This document shows positions 11,322 through 19,755 of a stretch of DNA of 49,187 bases, piece by piece (position 1 is the stretch's first letter; each line of letters opens with the position of its first letter). The DNA is from an uncultured Bacteroidales bacterium (GTDB taxonomy: Bacteria; Bacteroidota; Bacteroidia; Bacteroidales; P3), in assembly GCA_946183915.1 (NCBI GenBank), contig CAMHDJ010000015.1, positions 1-49,187 on the forward strand, read 5' to 3'. The position numbers were made by a program, and so were the translations under genes. A model generated the notes under the pieces. That model made no database searches. It was not told the origin of the DNA and was given only the letters and a program-made list of their open reading frames with translations.

Positions 11322-12469
11322 CGTTTCACCCACTCTTCGGGCGACATCTGCATCACCTGCTGGAAGGACAGCCTGAAGGCAGCGGTGTCGAGATAGCCGC
11401 ACGAGTGGGCGAGTTGGGCCATCTGGTCCGGATCGTCGAGGTCGAGAGCGGGTTCGGCTTCGAGGCGGGCCAGGGCGTGCTCGACGCGGAGAGCATTGAT
11501 GAACTCGTTGAAGGGGGCGCCCTGCAGGCGGTGGATGGCGTCGACCACATCGTCTTGCGACACGCGGAAATGCTCGCTGAGCAGGAAGACCGAGAGGTCG
11601 GGATTGAGGAATTGCTTTTCCGTTTCCACGTAGCGAACTATCTCGCGCGAGAGATGGGCGATGTCGGAAGAACGCGGATTCTGGTGGCGTCGCATCTTGG
11701 AGTCCAGGCGTTCGGCGCCGTAGGAGGTGCGATAGCTGATCCACCCCATGAGGAGTACTGCAACCGACTGGACGACAACGAAGAGGATGACACCCCAGAG
11801 CGGACGCGGCCGGTTGAAGGGGTAGATGATGTAACTGAGCACAATGGCGATACAGTTGACGCTGATGGCGATGTAGAAGAGGCGCGTGCTTGGACGGGTG
11901 ACGGATTCAGCGGTGTAATATTCGTTGAGCTCATGGCGGAAGCGCCGCATGGCCACCACCGCGTAGATGGCAACGAAGAAGGTTTCGGCAATAAGGACAA
12001 TCCAGTAGAAGTAGAAGTGCACCGCCACGATGAGGTTGTAGCGCCAGCTGTTGGGGTAGAATAGATGGGCGATGCCGTCGGCGCCGCGTTCGATCCACAG
12101 GCGGTACATGTCGGCTCCGCCGATAATTACGGACACAGCCATGAACAGACCCACGGTGAGCGAAGGGAACACCAGGGTGCGGGCCATGCGGCTGACGCCC
12201 TGTCGGCGTGTGAGGGAAGTGACGGCCATCTGCGTCATCGGGGGTACCGACATCGAGAGGAGCATGTATATGATTACCAACATATACTCGCCCTGAAGGA
12301 AGGTATTGAAGAAGGTGCTGTAGACGATGGCCGAGAGGCCGAAGAGCATGAGTGCCGTCGTCATCAGCCACTGTGCGCCCAGCACATCGCGCTTGAAGAA
12401 GAGCGTCGTCAACGGCCATACCAAGGCGATCATGCCGAGAACGAAATAAGCGATGGAAATAGCAGTCAT
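11318..12469 (-). CDS. Seven-helix membrane protein with C-terminal AraC-type HTH
   Basis: A 383-residue protein with about seven hydrophobic helices over residues 1-250, then a cytoplasmic linker (DSKMRRHQNPRSSDIAHLSREI) and an AraC-type helix-turn-helix domain over about residues 285-383 (LLSEHFRVSQDDVVDAI, then LAHSCGYLDTAAFRLSFQQV). This is the layout of a membrane-anchored one-component regulator: a sensor in the membrane and DNA binding by the tail. It is 9 bp after a paralogous seven-helix gene without the HTH and downstream of ispG, in one apparent operon. The signal sensed and the target genes are unknown. Confidence 0.85.
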   Translation of the reverse strand: MTAISIAYFVLGMIALVWPLTTLFFKRDVLGAQWLMTTALMLFGLSAIVYSTFFNTFLQGEYMLVIIYMLLSMSVPPMTQMAVTSLTRRQGVSRMARTLVFPSLTVGLFMAVSVIIGGADMYRLWIERGADGIAHLFYPNSWRYNLIVAVHFYFYWIVLIAETFFVAIYAVVAMRRFRHELNEYYTAESVTRPSTRLFYIAISVNCIAIVLSYIIYPFNRPRPLWGVILFVVVQSVAVLLMGWISYRTSYGAERLDSKMRRHQNPRSSDIAHLSREIVRYVETEKQFLNPDLSVFLLSEHFRVSQDDVVDAIHRLQGAPFNEFINALRVEHALARLEAEPALDLDDPDQMAQLAHSCGYLDTAAFRLSFQQVMQMSPEEWVKR

Positions 12470-12478
12470 AGCAGTCTG

Positions 12479-13270
12479 TTATTCGTTTGTTTTCTTGATG
12501 TATTCGGCCAGCGACCGGGCGTCGTAGTCCATGTGGTGGTTGAAGCGGCCGATGAGAAATTGCAGCACGGTGAGCAGCACGCAGCACACGATGATCCAGT
12601 ATTTGTAGTAGTGGGGGTGCATGTCGATGGCGTAGACGGCCACGTCGGCAAGGACAGGGAAGCACCAAGTGAGAACGACGAGGGGTTTGATGTCGATGGG
12701 CTTGGCCTGCAGACCGGAGGCATAGTAGCTATTGAAGCGGCGCTGGAAGCGGCGCATCTTGACCGTACTGATGATCAAGAGGATGAAGCTCATGACGATG
12801 GTGACAATGGGGAACATGTAGTGGAACCAGAAGTACATGTAGTTCCATCTGGCGTCGCCGGGGATGAAGTGCGACTCATTGGCGATGAGCAGGTCGCACA
12901 TCTCATCGTAGCGCCGCGGCCCGACGAGGAAGGCGCCGACGGTGAGGCCGAGGATGAAGAGCAGCGGAATGATGAAGACGCGGCGTTGGGCAAGGGTGAC
13001 GCCGCGAGGCTCGGTGAGCGAGCAGACGGCCATATAGAACATCGGGCCGCTGACAACGACTGCCGACTCGAAGAGGAAGTCGTAGATGAAGAGCGAACCC
13101 GCACGGTCGCGGAAGTAGATGCCGAGCATCACCATGGCGAAGCCCTCAAAGATGAGCGTGAGGCTCATCAGCAGCTGCGCCCGAGTCAAGTGCCTTTTGA
13201 AGAGGGCTGTCGCCAGCGCCCATCCTATAGAGACGACGGCCGGCAGGAATAGTATGTAGGACCACCTCAT
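12479..13270 (-). CDS. Seven-helix membrane protein, paralogue lacking the HTH
   Basis: A 263-residue protein with about seven hydrophobic helices, ending in FLIGRFNHHMDYDARSLAEY and a short basic tail. It resembles the membrane half of the next gene: both have a helix 1 followed by ...LFKR, a helix-4/5 loop with the W(R/N)YN..(F/Y).(F/Y) pattern, a 'MRRF.....YY' motif (MRRFQRRFNSYY here, MRRFRHELNEYY there) and a matching order of helices. The C-terminal DNA-binding domain is absent, with no sign of a frameshift: the stop is followed 9 bp later by the paralogue's start. It may modulate or dimerise with the HTH-bearing paralogue; this is inference. ispG is 27 bp upstream. Confidence 0.82.
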   Translation of the reverse strand: MRWSYILFLPAVVSIGWALATALFKRHLTRAQLLMSLTLIFEGFAMVMLGIYFRDRAGSLFIYDFLFESAVVVSGPMFYMAVCSLTEPRGVTLAQRRVFIIPLLFILGLTVGAFLVGPRRYDEMCDLLIANESHFIPGDARWNYMYFWFHYMFPIVTIVMSFILLIISTVKMRRFQRRFNSYYASGLQAKPIDIKPLVVLTWCFPVLADVAVYAIDMHPHYYKYWIIVCCVLLTVLQFLIGRFNHHMDYDARSLAEYIKKTNE

Positions 13271-13297
13271 ATTCTATTGCGTTATTGTGTTAATGCG

Positions 13298-14431
<1,134 letters not shown>

Positions 14432-14434
14432 AGT

Positions 14435-15112
14435 TTATTCGCTATATATTGTCACTGGACGGACTTTATGGTAAACCTTCTCAGTATCTCGATTAAACCC
14501 TTCCACATAAAACCAATGGCCTTCGCCCCAGAATTGGCGGTCACCCGTGGGACACCATTCCGGGGTGGTCTCGTAGATATAAGGTTTGCCGATGAACGGT
14601 TTGCCTTCCTCTATCGCATCGAGATTCATAGGATAAATATATATGTAATCCGGCTCATTCAGCATATCTACACTACCCCACTGCAAATAAACACAACCGA
14701 CTGCTTCAGTACCAAGTACCACGTCGAAGCCCACCAAGTTTGTCGTATCATCGAGGAAACGCGTTTCGCAGTAATCACCCGCGCAGATTTTTATGGCGTT
14801 GTACAATTCAAATTGATAGAACCCGCACTCATCCATTGCCTCTGGAAAGAACTCCAAACCGTGTTTTGCGAAATATTCACGGACAATTGCTGTATCCTCG
14901 GCTATTGGTTCACGATCCGAGCGAATATACTGCCATTGGCCAGCGCACATTGCAGCGGAGTGGAACTCGGCGGCGGTTATCTCAACATCCTCGAAGGTGT
15001 AACCCGACTTCGGTGGTTCCGGAGTGTTACGCTCGTTGGACGTTCCGCTCTTGCAGGCGGTCGTCGCTGCGAGTGATAACATCGCCGCGCATAGCATCAA
15101 TATCTTCTTCAT
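14435..15112 (-). CDS. Lipoprotein of unknown function
   Basis: A 225-residue exported protein starting MKKILMLCAAMLSLAATTAC, a lipoprotein signal peptide with Cys at residue 20, followed by a Ser/Thr/Pro-rich tether. An upstream in-frame ATG would add ten residues; the start at 15112 puts the signal peptide first. The mature part has several Cys residues (CAGQW, ECGFYQF, ICAGDYCE, EWCPTGD) that could form disulfides in the periplasm. I recognise no family. The gene ends 3 bp before ispG, which looks like co-transcription, although no functional link is evident. Confidence 0.82.
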   Translation of the reverse strand: MKKILMLCAAMLSLAATTACKSGTSNERNTPEPPKSGYTFEDVEITAAEFHSAAMCAGQWQYIRSDREPIAEDTAIVREYFAKHGLEFFPEAMDECGFYQFELYNAIKICAGDYCETRFLDDTTNLVGFDVVLGTEAVGCVYLQWGSVDMLNEPDYIYIYPMNLDAIEEGKPFIGKPYIYETTPEWCPTGDRQFWGEGHWFYVEGFNRDTEKVYHKVRPVTIYSE

Positions 15113-15167
15113 CGTCTGTATCTGTTTGTTGCTGTTGTCCATTTCATTGTTTCATCTGTGCAATTTC

Positions 15168-15410
15168 ACCGCGCATATATGCGGGGTGCACTTCCGGACT
15201 GAAAATTGACCGCGCATATATGCGGGGCGCATTACTCGGCTGAAAATCGACCGCGCATATATGCGGAGCGCACTTCTGGGCCGAAAATCGACCGCGCATA
15301 TATGCGGAGCGCACTTCCAGACTGAAAATCGACCGCGCATATATGCGGGGCGCATTTACCGGGCCGTTTCATGACCCCGCATATATGCGCGGCACATTTA
15401 CCGGCCCCGA
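15168..15410. repeat. 41-bp tandem array with CGCATATATGCG palindrome
   Basis: Six copies of the 12-bp palindrome CGCATATATGCG start at 15172, 15213, 15254, 15295, 15336 and 15378, giving steps of 41, 41, 41, 41 and 42 bp. The stretches between them are similar to each other (GCGCACTTCC..ACTGAAAATCG), so this is a minisatellite rather than a CRISPR. Because 41 is not a multiple of three, its translation cycles through three frames (HICA, RIYAR, AYMRG). It forms the 3' end of the Bro-N gene. Confidence 0.95.
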
Positions 15411-15795
15411 CAGCCATCTGGAAGGTCAGCTCGGGGTCTATCATCTGATCAACGCGCTGCGCCCCCACCTCGGCCAGCCACCGCTTCACAGGTTCGGCCT
15501 TCTTCGACGGGATGGACTGGATGATGCGGAAGATGCCCTCAAGGTCAGCCGCCTGTGTCTTGCGACGCTTGCCGTCAGGTGCAACCATTTCAACAGGGGG
15601 ACAAATTGTCCCCCACTTGGATTTCAGTTCGGGGTCACGACGGAGCATCTTCTTGATATAGTCTCGGGGATTCACCGTATCTGTCAGTATCTGGACGATG
15701 TCAGCTACCGAGAAGTAATACTTCTCCTGCTCATCATCCCAAACGACACGGACCTTCGTGTCCTCAAAGAGTGTTATGCCGGTCTGTTTTGTCAT
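15232..15795 (-). pseudogene. Bro-N domain protein, C-terminus replaced by repeat
   Basis: A 187-codon frame. Residues 1-128 form a Bro-N domain like that in phage antirepressors and DinD-like proteins: GITLFEDTKVRVVWDDEQ, YFSVADIVQILT, RRDPELKSKWGTICPPVEM and IPSKKAEPVKRWLAEVG, then DPELTFQMAV. At the point where relatives continue into a long helical C-terminal half, this frame runs into the 41-bp array and ends with about 59 residues of repeat-derived peptide (AHICG, PHICA, RIYAR, AYMRG). It is therefore truncated, and probably non-functional or reduced to a DNA-binding domain. It lies 48 bp after a DUF2027-like gene. Bro-N genes often travel with phages, but no other phage gene is near. 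Confidence 0.8.
15588..15619. repeat. 32-bp repeat, copy inside the Bro-N gene
   Basis: This stretch contains the palindrome GGGGGACAAATTGTCCCCC and encodes the KWGTICPPVEM part of the Bro-N domain. A copy with three mismatches lies at 15807-15838, just upstream of the same gene's start codon. Confidence 0.85.
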
Positions 15796-15806
15796 ACATT
15801 ATTATA

Positions 15807-15838
15807 TTTCAACTGGGGTACAATTTGTCCCCCACTTG
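15807..15838. repeat. 32-bp repeat, copy upstream of the Bro-N gene
   Basis: It matches 15588-15619 at 29 of 32 positions. Read on the minus strand in the right frame it would encode KWGTNCTPVEI, close to the Bro-N motif, then a stop. It may be a remnant of a second Bro-N gene or an operator-like palindrome. Confidence 0.8.
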
Positions 15839-15843
15839 ACCAC

Positions 15844-16206
15844 TTACGATATGCGGGCGATGGTGCGTTGCAGGCTGAGCACCTGGCTCTTGAGCTGCTT
15901 TATCTGGTCCTGCAGGTTGGCGTTCTGGCTGCGCAGGCGGCGGTTCTCCTCGATGAGCTCCAGCTGCGTGGGCTCGCGGTGTTCCTGCTTGGCCTTCTGC
16001 TCGGCGCTTTGGCCGATAGTCTCGTCGTTGAACACCTGCCCCACCTTGCCTTGGTCGGCCATGCGGATCAACTCGTTGGGAGCAAACGGCATGTCGAAGC
16101 CGCTCTCGTCCTCGACATACACCATGCCGCCCTGTATCTTCTTTACGATTCCCCCGCCCACGGCGTTGAGGAACTTTACTTTGTCTCCTATTTCAAACTG
16201 TGCCAT
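15844..16206 (-). CDS. DUF2027-like N-terminal domain with coiled coil
   Basis: A 120-residue soluble protein. Residues 1-55 (FEIGDKVKFLNAVGGGIVKK, then VYVEDESGFDMPFAPNELI) resemble the small beta domain at the start of Bacteroidetes DUF2027/Smr proteins. Residues 75-118 form a predicted coiled coil with leucine heptads (LELIEENRRLRSQNANLQ, then IKQLKSQVLSLQRTI). The long middle and Smr nuclease domain of full-length relatives are absent, with no frameshift evident. It probably dimerises or pairs with another coiled-coil protein. A TATCTTTG -7 element on the minus strand (16227-16234) lies 20 bp before the start codon. Function unknown. Confidence 0.78.
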   Translation of the reverse strand: MAQFEIGDKVKFLNAVGGGIVKKIQGGMVYVEDESGFDMPFAPNELIRMADQGKVGQVFNDETIGQSAEQKAKQEHREPTQLELIEENRRLRSQNANLQDQIKQLKSQVLSLQRTIARIS

Positions 16207-16226
16207 AGTTCATTTATTTTTGGCTG

Positions 16227-16234
16227 CAAAGATA
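16227..16234 (-). promoter_or_regulatory. Putative -7 element for the DUF2027-like gene
   Basis: The minus strand reads TATCTTTG, a match to TAnnTTTG, about 20 bp before the start codon at 16206. No clear TTTG is seen 19-21 bp further upstream, so this is a half-match. It is divergent from the promoter at 16264-16294. Confidence 0.5.
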
Positions 16235-16263
16235 CTGCTTTTTCACGACATACGGAAATTTAT

Positions 16264-16294
16264 TTTGCCATATGAACATTAAATGCTATTTTTG
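16264..16294 (+). promoter_or_regulatory. Promoter of the small lipoprotein gene
   Basis: TTTG at 16264-16267 and TATTTTTG at 16287-16294 are separated by 19 bp, which fits the Bacteroidetes consensus. The leader to the ATG at 16321 would be about 20 nt. Confidence 0.75.
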
Positions 16295-16320
16295 CGGTCG
16301 AGAACCAACTCTTACTCATC

Positions 16321-16806
16321 ATGAAGAAACGGACCATCTACGCCATCGCACTGCTCTGCGCCACAGCCTTCTGCGGCTGCACCGTCACCTCGCGCGTCGT
16401 CTCCTACAACGCCTTCTCCCAAGCCGTGGACGAGGTGAACAAAGCGCTGGAGAAAGAGGGATTCTTTCTTGAGAACAAAGAGAATAGCAGCACGCGCGAC
16501 ACCCCGCTTTCTCTCCGCGCGCCGCGACCCTACAGCTACAGCGAACACGGATTCCACGAAAGCACGACAGCCGATGTCGAATACGCCGAAACCTACCGCT
16601 TCGTCAACAACGCGGGCGAGACGATGAGTTATACAGTGTCGTACCGCACAGGCATAGATATACAGAAAAGCATGGCATTTGTGCGCGAGGCATATGTGTC
16701 AGGCTGCGAGACCTCCAACCCCGCCCACCATGACCGCCTCTGCGGTGAGCACTCCCCTATCCACAAACTGAACAGCCTGGAGAAGGACACCACGGCGGTG
16801 CTCTGA
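16321..16806 (+). CDS. Small lipoprotein of unknown function
   Basis: A 161-residue exported protein with a lipoprotein signal (MKKRTIYAIALLCATAFCGC, lipidated Cys at residue 20). The mature part is polar, with VEYAETYRFVNNAGETMSY followed by VSYRTGIDIQKSMAFVREAYVSGCETSNP, and ends in a low-complexity tail. No domain recognised. It has its own promoter at 16264 and faces mpl across a strong bidirectional hairpin, so it is probably transcribed alone. Confidence 0.8.
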   Translation: MKKRTIYAIALLCATAFCGCTVTSRVVSYNAFSQAVDEVNKALEKEGFFLENKENSSTRDTPLSLRAPRPYSYSEHGFHESTTADVEYAETYRFVNNAGETMSYTVSYRTGIDIQKSMAFVREAYVSGCETSNPAHHDRLCGEHSPIHKLNSLEKDTTAVL

Positions 16807-16808
16807 GG

Positions 16809-16867
16809 CTCAATCAGAACTAAAAGAACCAAAAGCGATTCTGATAGTTCTTTTTGTTCTGATTGAG
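16809..16867. terminator. Bidirectional terminator between lipoprotein gene and mpl
   Basis: Arms of 21 bp (16809-16829 and 16847-16867) pair with one mismatch, around a 17-nt loop, between two convergent genes. The arms begin CTCAATCAGAAC and end GTTCTGATTGAG. There is an internal run of T on each strand. Its placement makes a shared terminator likely. Confidence 0.8.
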
Positions 16868-16876
16868 AATAAAATC

Positions 16877-18286
16877 TTAGATTATTTCCTCCGCCAACTG
16901 GTTGAAGTCGATGCCGTCGAAGTTGCCGCTGGACATCATCAACAGGTTGGCGTTCTGCCACTCCATTGCCTTCACCTTGGCCACCATGGCGGCGCTGTCG
17001 GTGAAGACCTCGACGTTTCCACCAAAGGCCTTGCGCACCTCGTCGGGGTCCAGCGGCGGCAGCTTCTTGAGCTGCAGGGCGTGCTGGCTGAAGTAGACGT
17101 AGCGCACGTCGGCCTCGTCCATCGAGTGGGCGTACTGCTGCAGGAACTCCTGCGTCAGCGAGCTGAAGGTGTGCAGCTCCATACAAGCCACCAGCCGCCG
17201 GTCGGGGTACTGCTCGCGCATGGCGTGGATGGTGGCGCGCAGCTTCGAGGGGGCGTGGGCGAAGTCCTTGTAGACGGCGCAGGTGTCGTTTTTCTTGACG
17301 AGCTCCAGGCGCTTCGAGGCTCCTTCGAAGGTGGCGATGGCCTCGTCAAACAGCTCGTCGCTGACCCCCACCTGCCGACAGGCGAGGCGAGCGGCAGTGA
17401 GGTTGAGCAGGTTGTGGTGACCGAAGATTTTAAGTGGAGTGGATAGTGGGTAGTGAGTAGTGGGTAGCACTTGACCCCGATTGCTATCCACTACACACTC
17501 CCCACTACCCACTAAGTACGTCACACCATCCACCACCCGGTGCTCCGGGCAGACATACGGCAGCTTCTGTATGTCGGTGCGGCGGTTCTCCATGGCCACG
17601 CGGTGCACCTCGGGGTCTTCGTCGCAGTAGATGAGCGTGCCGTCGGGTTCAATCAGGTCGATGAACTTGGCGAACTGCTCGCGGTAGATGTCGAAGGTCG
17701 GGAAGACGTTGATGTGGTCCCACTCGATGCCGGTGATGATGCCCACATTGGGGTGGTAGAGGTGGAACTTCGGCCGGCGGTCGATGGGCGAGGTCAGGTA
17801 CTCGTCGCCCTCGATGACCATCACCTTAGCGGTATGCGAGAGGCGCACCATGACGTCGAAGCCCTTGAGCTGGGCGCCCACCATGTAGTCGGCCTCAATG
17901 CCGCAGTGAGCCAGCACATGCAGTATCATAGCCGTGGTGGTCGTCTTGCCGTGGCTGCCGCCGATAACGATGCGCAGCTTGTCCTTCGACTGCTCGTAGA
18001 GGTACTCCGGGTAGCTGTAGATCTTCAGCCCCAGCTCCTGGGCACGCAGCAGCTCGGGATTGTCCACACGGGCATGCATGCCGAGGACCACGGCGTCCAG
18101 ATCCTTCGTGATACGCTCCGGATACCAGCCGAACCGCTCCGGCAGCAGACCGTACTTCTCCAGCCGGCTCTTGGCGGGATCGAAGATTTCGTCGTCGCTC
18201 CCCGTAACGGTGATCCCCTTCTGACACAGCGCGATAGCCAGGTTGTGCATCGCCGAGCCTCCAATGGCAATAAAGTGTACTTTCAT
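16877..18286 (-). CDS. mpl: UDP-N-acetylmuramate:L-Ala-gamma-D-Glu-meso-DAP ligase, with inserted repeat peptide
   Basis: A 469-residue Mur-ligase family enzyme that reattaches recycled murein tripeptide to UDP-MurNAc in the cytoplasm. The N-terminal Rossmann domain begins KVHFIAIGGSAMHNLA; the ATP loop GGSHGKTTTT is at residues 109-118; GIEWDHINVFPTF and KIFGHHNLLN follow, then GASKRLELV and FAHAPSKLRATI of the C-terminal domain. Residues about 258-284, between VTY and PLKIFG, have no counterpart in the family: they are encoded by a period-7 palindrome (17434-17514) and read LVGSGECVVDSNRG and so on. The insertion keeps the frame, so the enzyme may still work. No exact promoter consensus was seen upstream. 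Confidence 0.94.
   Translation of the reverse strand: MKVHFIAIGGSAMHNLAIALCQKGITVTGSDDEIFDPAKSRLEKYGLLPERFGWYPERITKDLDAVVLGMHARVDNPELLRAQELGLKIYSYPEYLYEQSKDKLRIVIGGSHGKTTTTAMILHVLAHCGIEADYMVGAQLKGFDVMVRLSHTAKVMVIEGDEYLTSPIDRRPKFHLYHPNVGIITGIEWDHINVFPTFDIYREQFAKFIDLIEPDGTLIYCDEDPEVHRVAMENRRTDIQKLPYVCPEHRVVDGVTYLVGSGECVVDSNRGQVLPTTHYPLSTPLKIFGHHNLLNLTAARLACRQVGVSDELFDEAIATFEGASKRLELVKKNDTCAVYKDFAHAPSKLRATIHAMREQYPDRRLVACMELHTFSSLTQEFLQQYAHSMDEADVRYVYFSQHALQLKKLPPLDPDEVRKAFGGNVEVFTDSAAMVAKVKAMEWQNANLLMMSSGNFDGIDFNQLAEEII
17434..17514. repeat. Period-7 palindrome inside mpl
   Basis: The left arm repeats GTGGATA GTGGGTA GTGAGTA GTGGGTA. The centre is 16 nt (17468-17483). The right arm repeats CTATCCA CTACACA CTCCCCA CTACCCA. 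The total of 81 bp is 27 codons, so the frame is kept. The design is the same as the intergenic element at 9949-10042, but the word differs. Confidence 0.93.
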
Positions 18287-18412
18287 CTTTCCAACAATTT
18301 TACACCTATCAACGCCGAAAGACGCATTTTATTTTACAACGGTCAAAGTTTTACCTTGATCGGGTATCCGACTACCGACGTGCTACCTATTACTTAATAC
18401 TCGCCACTCATC

Positions 18413-18606
18413 GAATTAAGTAAATTTAGGTTAAAAAAATAGATCGTGCACGATCTATTTTGCATGTTTAACTATTTCTAAACGAGACATCTAACACTTC
18501 GCAAGTGTGCAAACCATGCTGGAAAACTCGCAAAACGCTGACAGGGCAAGGATTTTGCCCTGGTTTTAAGAGAGTCATCAGGGAGTCATCAGGGAGCCAT
18601 CAGGGC
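18413..18606 (+). repeat. Composite repeat, copy A
   Basis: In order: AATTAAGTAAATTTAGGTTA; the 26-bp palindrome centred on AGATCGTGCACGATCT (18436-18461); a block beginning ACGAGACATCTAACACTTCG with a small ACACTT/AAGTGT hairpin; CATGCTGGAAAACTCGCAAA; the hairpin CAGGGCAA/TTGCCCTG followed by TTTT; and three 11-bp units (18573-18605). The same blocks in the same order form copy B at 34405-34769. The gap 18287-18412 before it holds the mpl leader and no gene. Confidence 0.92.
18436..18461. repeat. Palindrome AGATCGTGCACGATCT, copy 1
   Basis: A perfect 26-bp palindrome with core AGATCGTGCACGATCT at 18441-18456 and A/T flanks. Other complete copies are at 24949-24972, 25218-25239 and 34580-34605, with a broken copy at 34431-34442. 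All are intergenic. It could be a binding site for a dimeric regulator or simply part of a repeat. Confidence 0.95.
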
Positions 18607-18616
18607 GTAGACTGGG

Positions 18617-18636
18617 AAAAACGGGGGTCGAGACCC
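18617..18636 (-). terminator. Probable terminator of the sufB-HD operon
   Basis: On the minus strand, GGGTC/GACCC with a 2-nt loop and then CCGTTTTT directly follow the stop codon of the HD gene. The stem is only 5 bp, so it may be weak. Confidence 0.5.
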
Positions 18637-19755
18637 TCAGATCTCCCCCTTGGGATGGAAACAAAAATACTTGGTCACCTGCTTCTCGAGGAAGCGGCGG
18701 TCCAGCTGGTCGCTGGCCTCGCTGATATCCACGCAGCGACCATCCTTGTAGAGCACCTTAATTTCCTGATCGGCAAAGTCGTAGGAACGGTTGCGAAGCA
18801 CGCCCGTACCGTGGAAGTAGTCGTTCTCGACCCCCTCGAAGGGCGTGCTGCTGATGCGGATGGCGGGCAGATGACGGTCGACGAGGCTGGCGCAGAGCGT
18901 CCTCAAAATGGGGTCGTCCGAGTGGCGCCAGTGCTTGATGGCCACCATCACGTCGTCGTCGTCCACCTCGGCAAAGCGGTCGAGGAAGTCGGGCGCCGCG
19001 GGGTCGAAGCGGAACACCGTCGGATCCAACTCGCGGGCCCTCCGAAGGATGCCGAGCAGCACCTGGTCGGCGGCAATGACAGTCTTGTGCATATACACCT
19101 GCCAGTACATCAAGCGTCTGGAAATGATGAACTTCTCGACGCTGTAGATGCCCTTCTCGTCGACCACCAGCTCGTCGTCGTGCACGTTGAGCATCGTGAT
19201 GATGCGGTCGGTGCCCACGATGCCCTCGCTGACGCCGGTGAAGAAGGAGTCGCGCCCCAGGTAGTCGAGCCGGTCCATGTCGAGCTGGCTGCTCACCAGC
19301 TGATGAAGGAAATGCTTGTGGTATGTGTTTGAGAATATGTCGATAGCCATGTCGAGCGCGCCGTCCATCTGCTCGTTGATGCGCTGCATCATGAGGAGGG
19401 TGATCTCCTCGTGCGGCACGTCGACCAGCACCCGCTCCGAGGTGTGCGAGAAGGGGCCGTGGCCGAGGTCGTGCAGCAGGATGGCCAGCTTGGCGCCGCG
19501 GCACTCTTCGTCGCTGATCTCCACCCCCTTCTGTTTCAGCACATCCAGCGCCCGACCCATCAGGTTGAGGGCGCCCAGCATGTGGCTGAAGCGGGTGTGC
19601 ATGGCGCCGGGGTAGACCAGATAGGTGAGCCCAAGCTGTTTGATGCGCCGCTGGCGCTGGAACCAGGGGTGTTCGATGACTGAAAGGATCACCGGGTCGT
19701 CGACCGAGAGGAAGCCGTCGTAGACGGGGTCGTTGATAATCTTGCGCTTGGTCAT
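18637..19755 (-). CDS. HD-domain phosphohydrolase (dGTPase/SAMHD1-like)
   Basis: A 372-residue cytoplasmic metal-dependent phosphohydrolase. The HD signature is complete: H in MHTRFSHMLGAL (near residue 52), LLHDLGHGPFSHTSE (near residue 93), and the later Asp in LDMDRLDYLGRDSFFTG. Relatives such as YwfO and dNTP triphosphohydrolases act on nucleotides; the actual substrate cannot be read from the sequence. The start overlaps the end of the upstream gene by 4 bp (ATGA), which suggests translational coupling. It is the last gene of the operon that starts with sufB. Confidence 0.9.
   Translation of the reverse strand: MTKRKIINDPVYDGFLSVDDPVILSVIEHPWFQRQRRIKQLGLTYLVYPGAMHTRFSHMLGALNLMGRALDVLKQKGVEISDEECRGAKLAILLHDLGHGPFSHTSERVLVDVPHEEITLLMMQRINEQMDGALDMAIDIFSNTYHKHFLHQLVSSQLDMDRLDYLGRDSFFTGVSEGIVGTDRIITMLNVHDDELVVDEKGIYSVEKFIISRRLMYWQVYMHKTVIAADQVLLGILRRARELDPTVFRFDPAAPDFLDRFAEVDDDDVMVAIKHWRHSDDPILRTLCASLVDRHLPAIRISSTPFEGVENDYFHGTGVLRNRSYDFADQEIKVLYKDGRCVDISEASDQLDRRFLEKQVTKYFCFHPKGEI

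Noticed and set aside
15152..15355. Small minus-strand frame of 67 codons
   Set aside because: It consists entirely of translated 41-bp repeat units.
15168..15410. Possible CRISPR array
   Set aside because: Spacing is regular, but the stretches between the palindromes are similar to one another, only about 22-29 bp long, and no cas genes are near; it is a minisatellite.
18572..18606. Tandem units read as part of a small gene
   Set aside because: No start codon with a plausible product; the units are shared with non-coding copies elsewhere.
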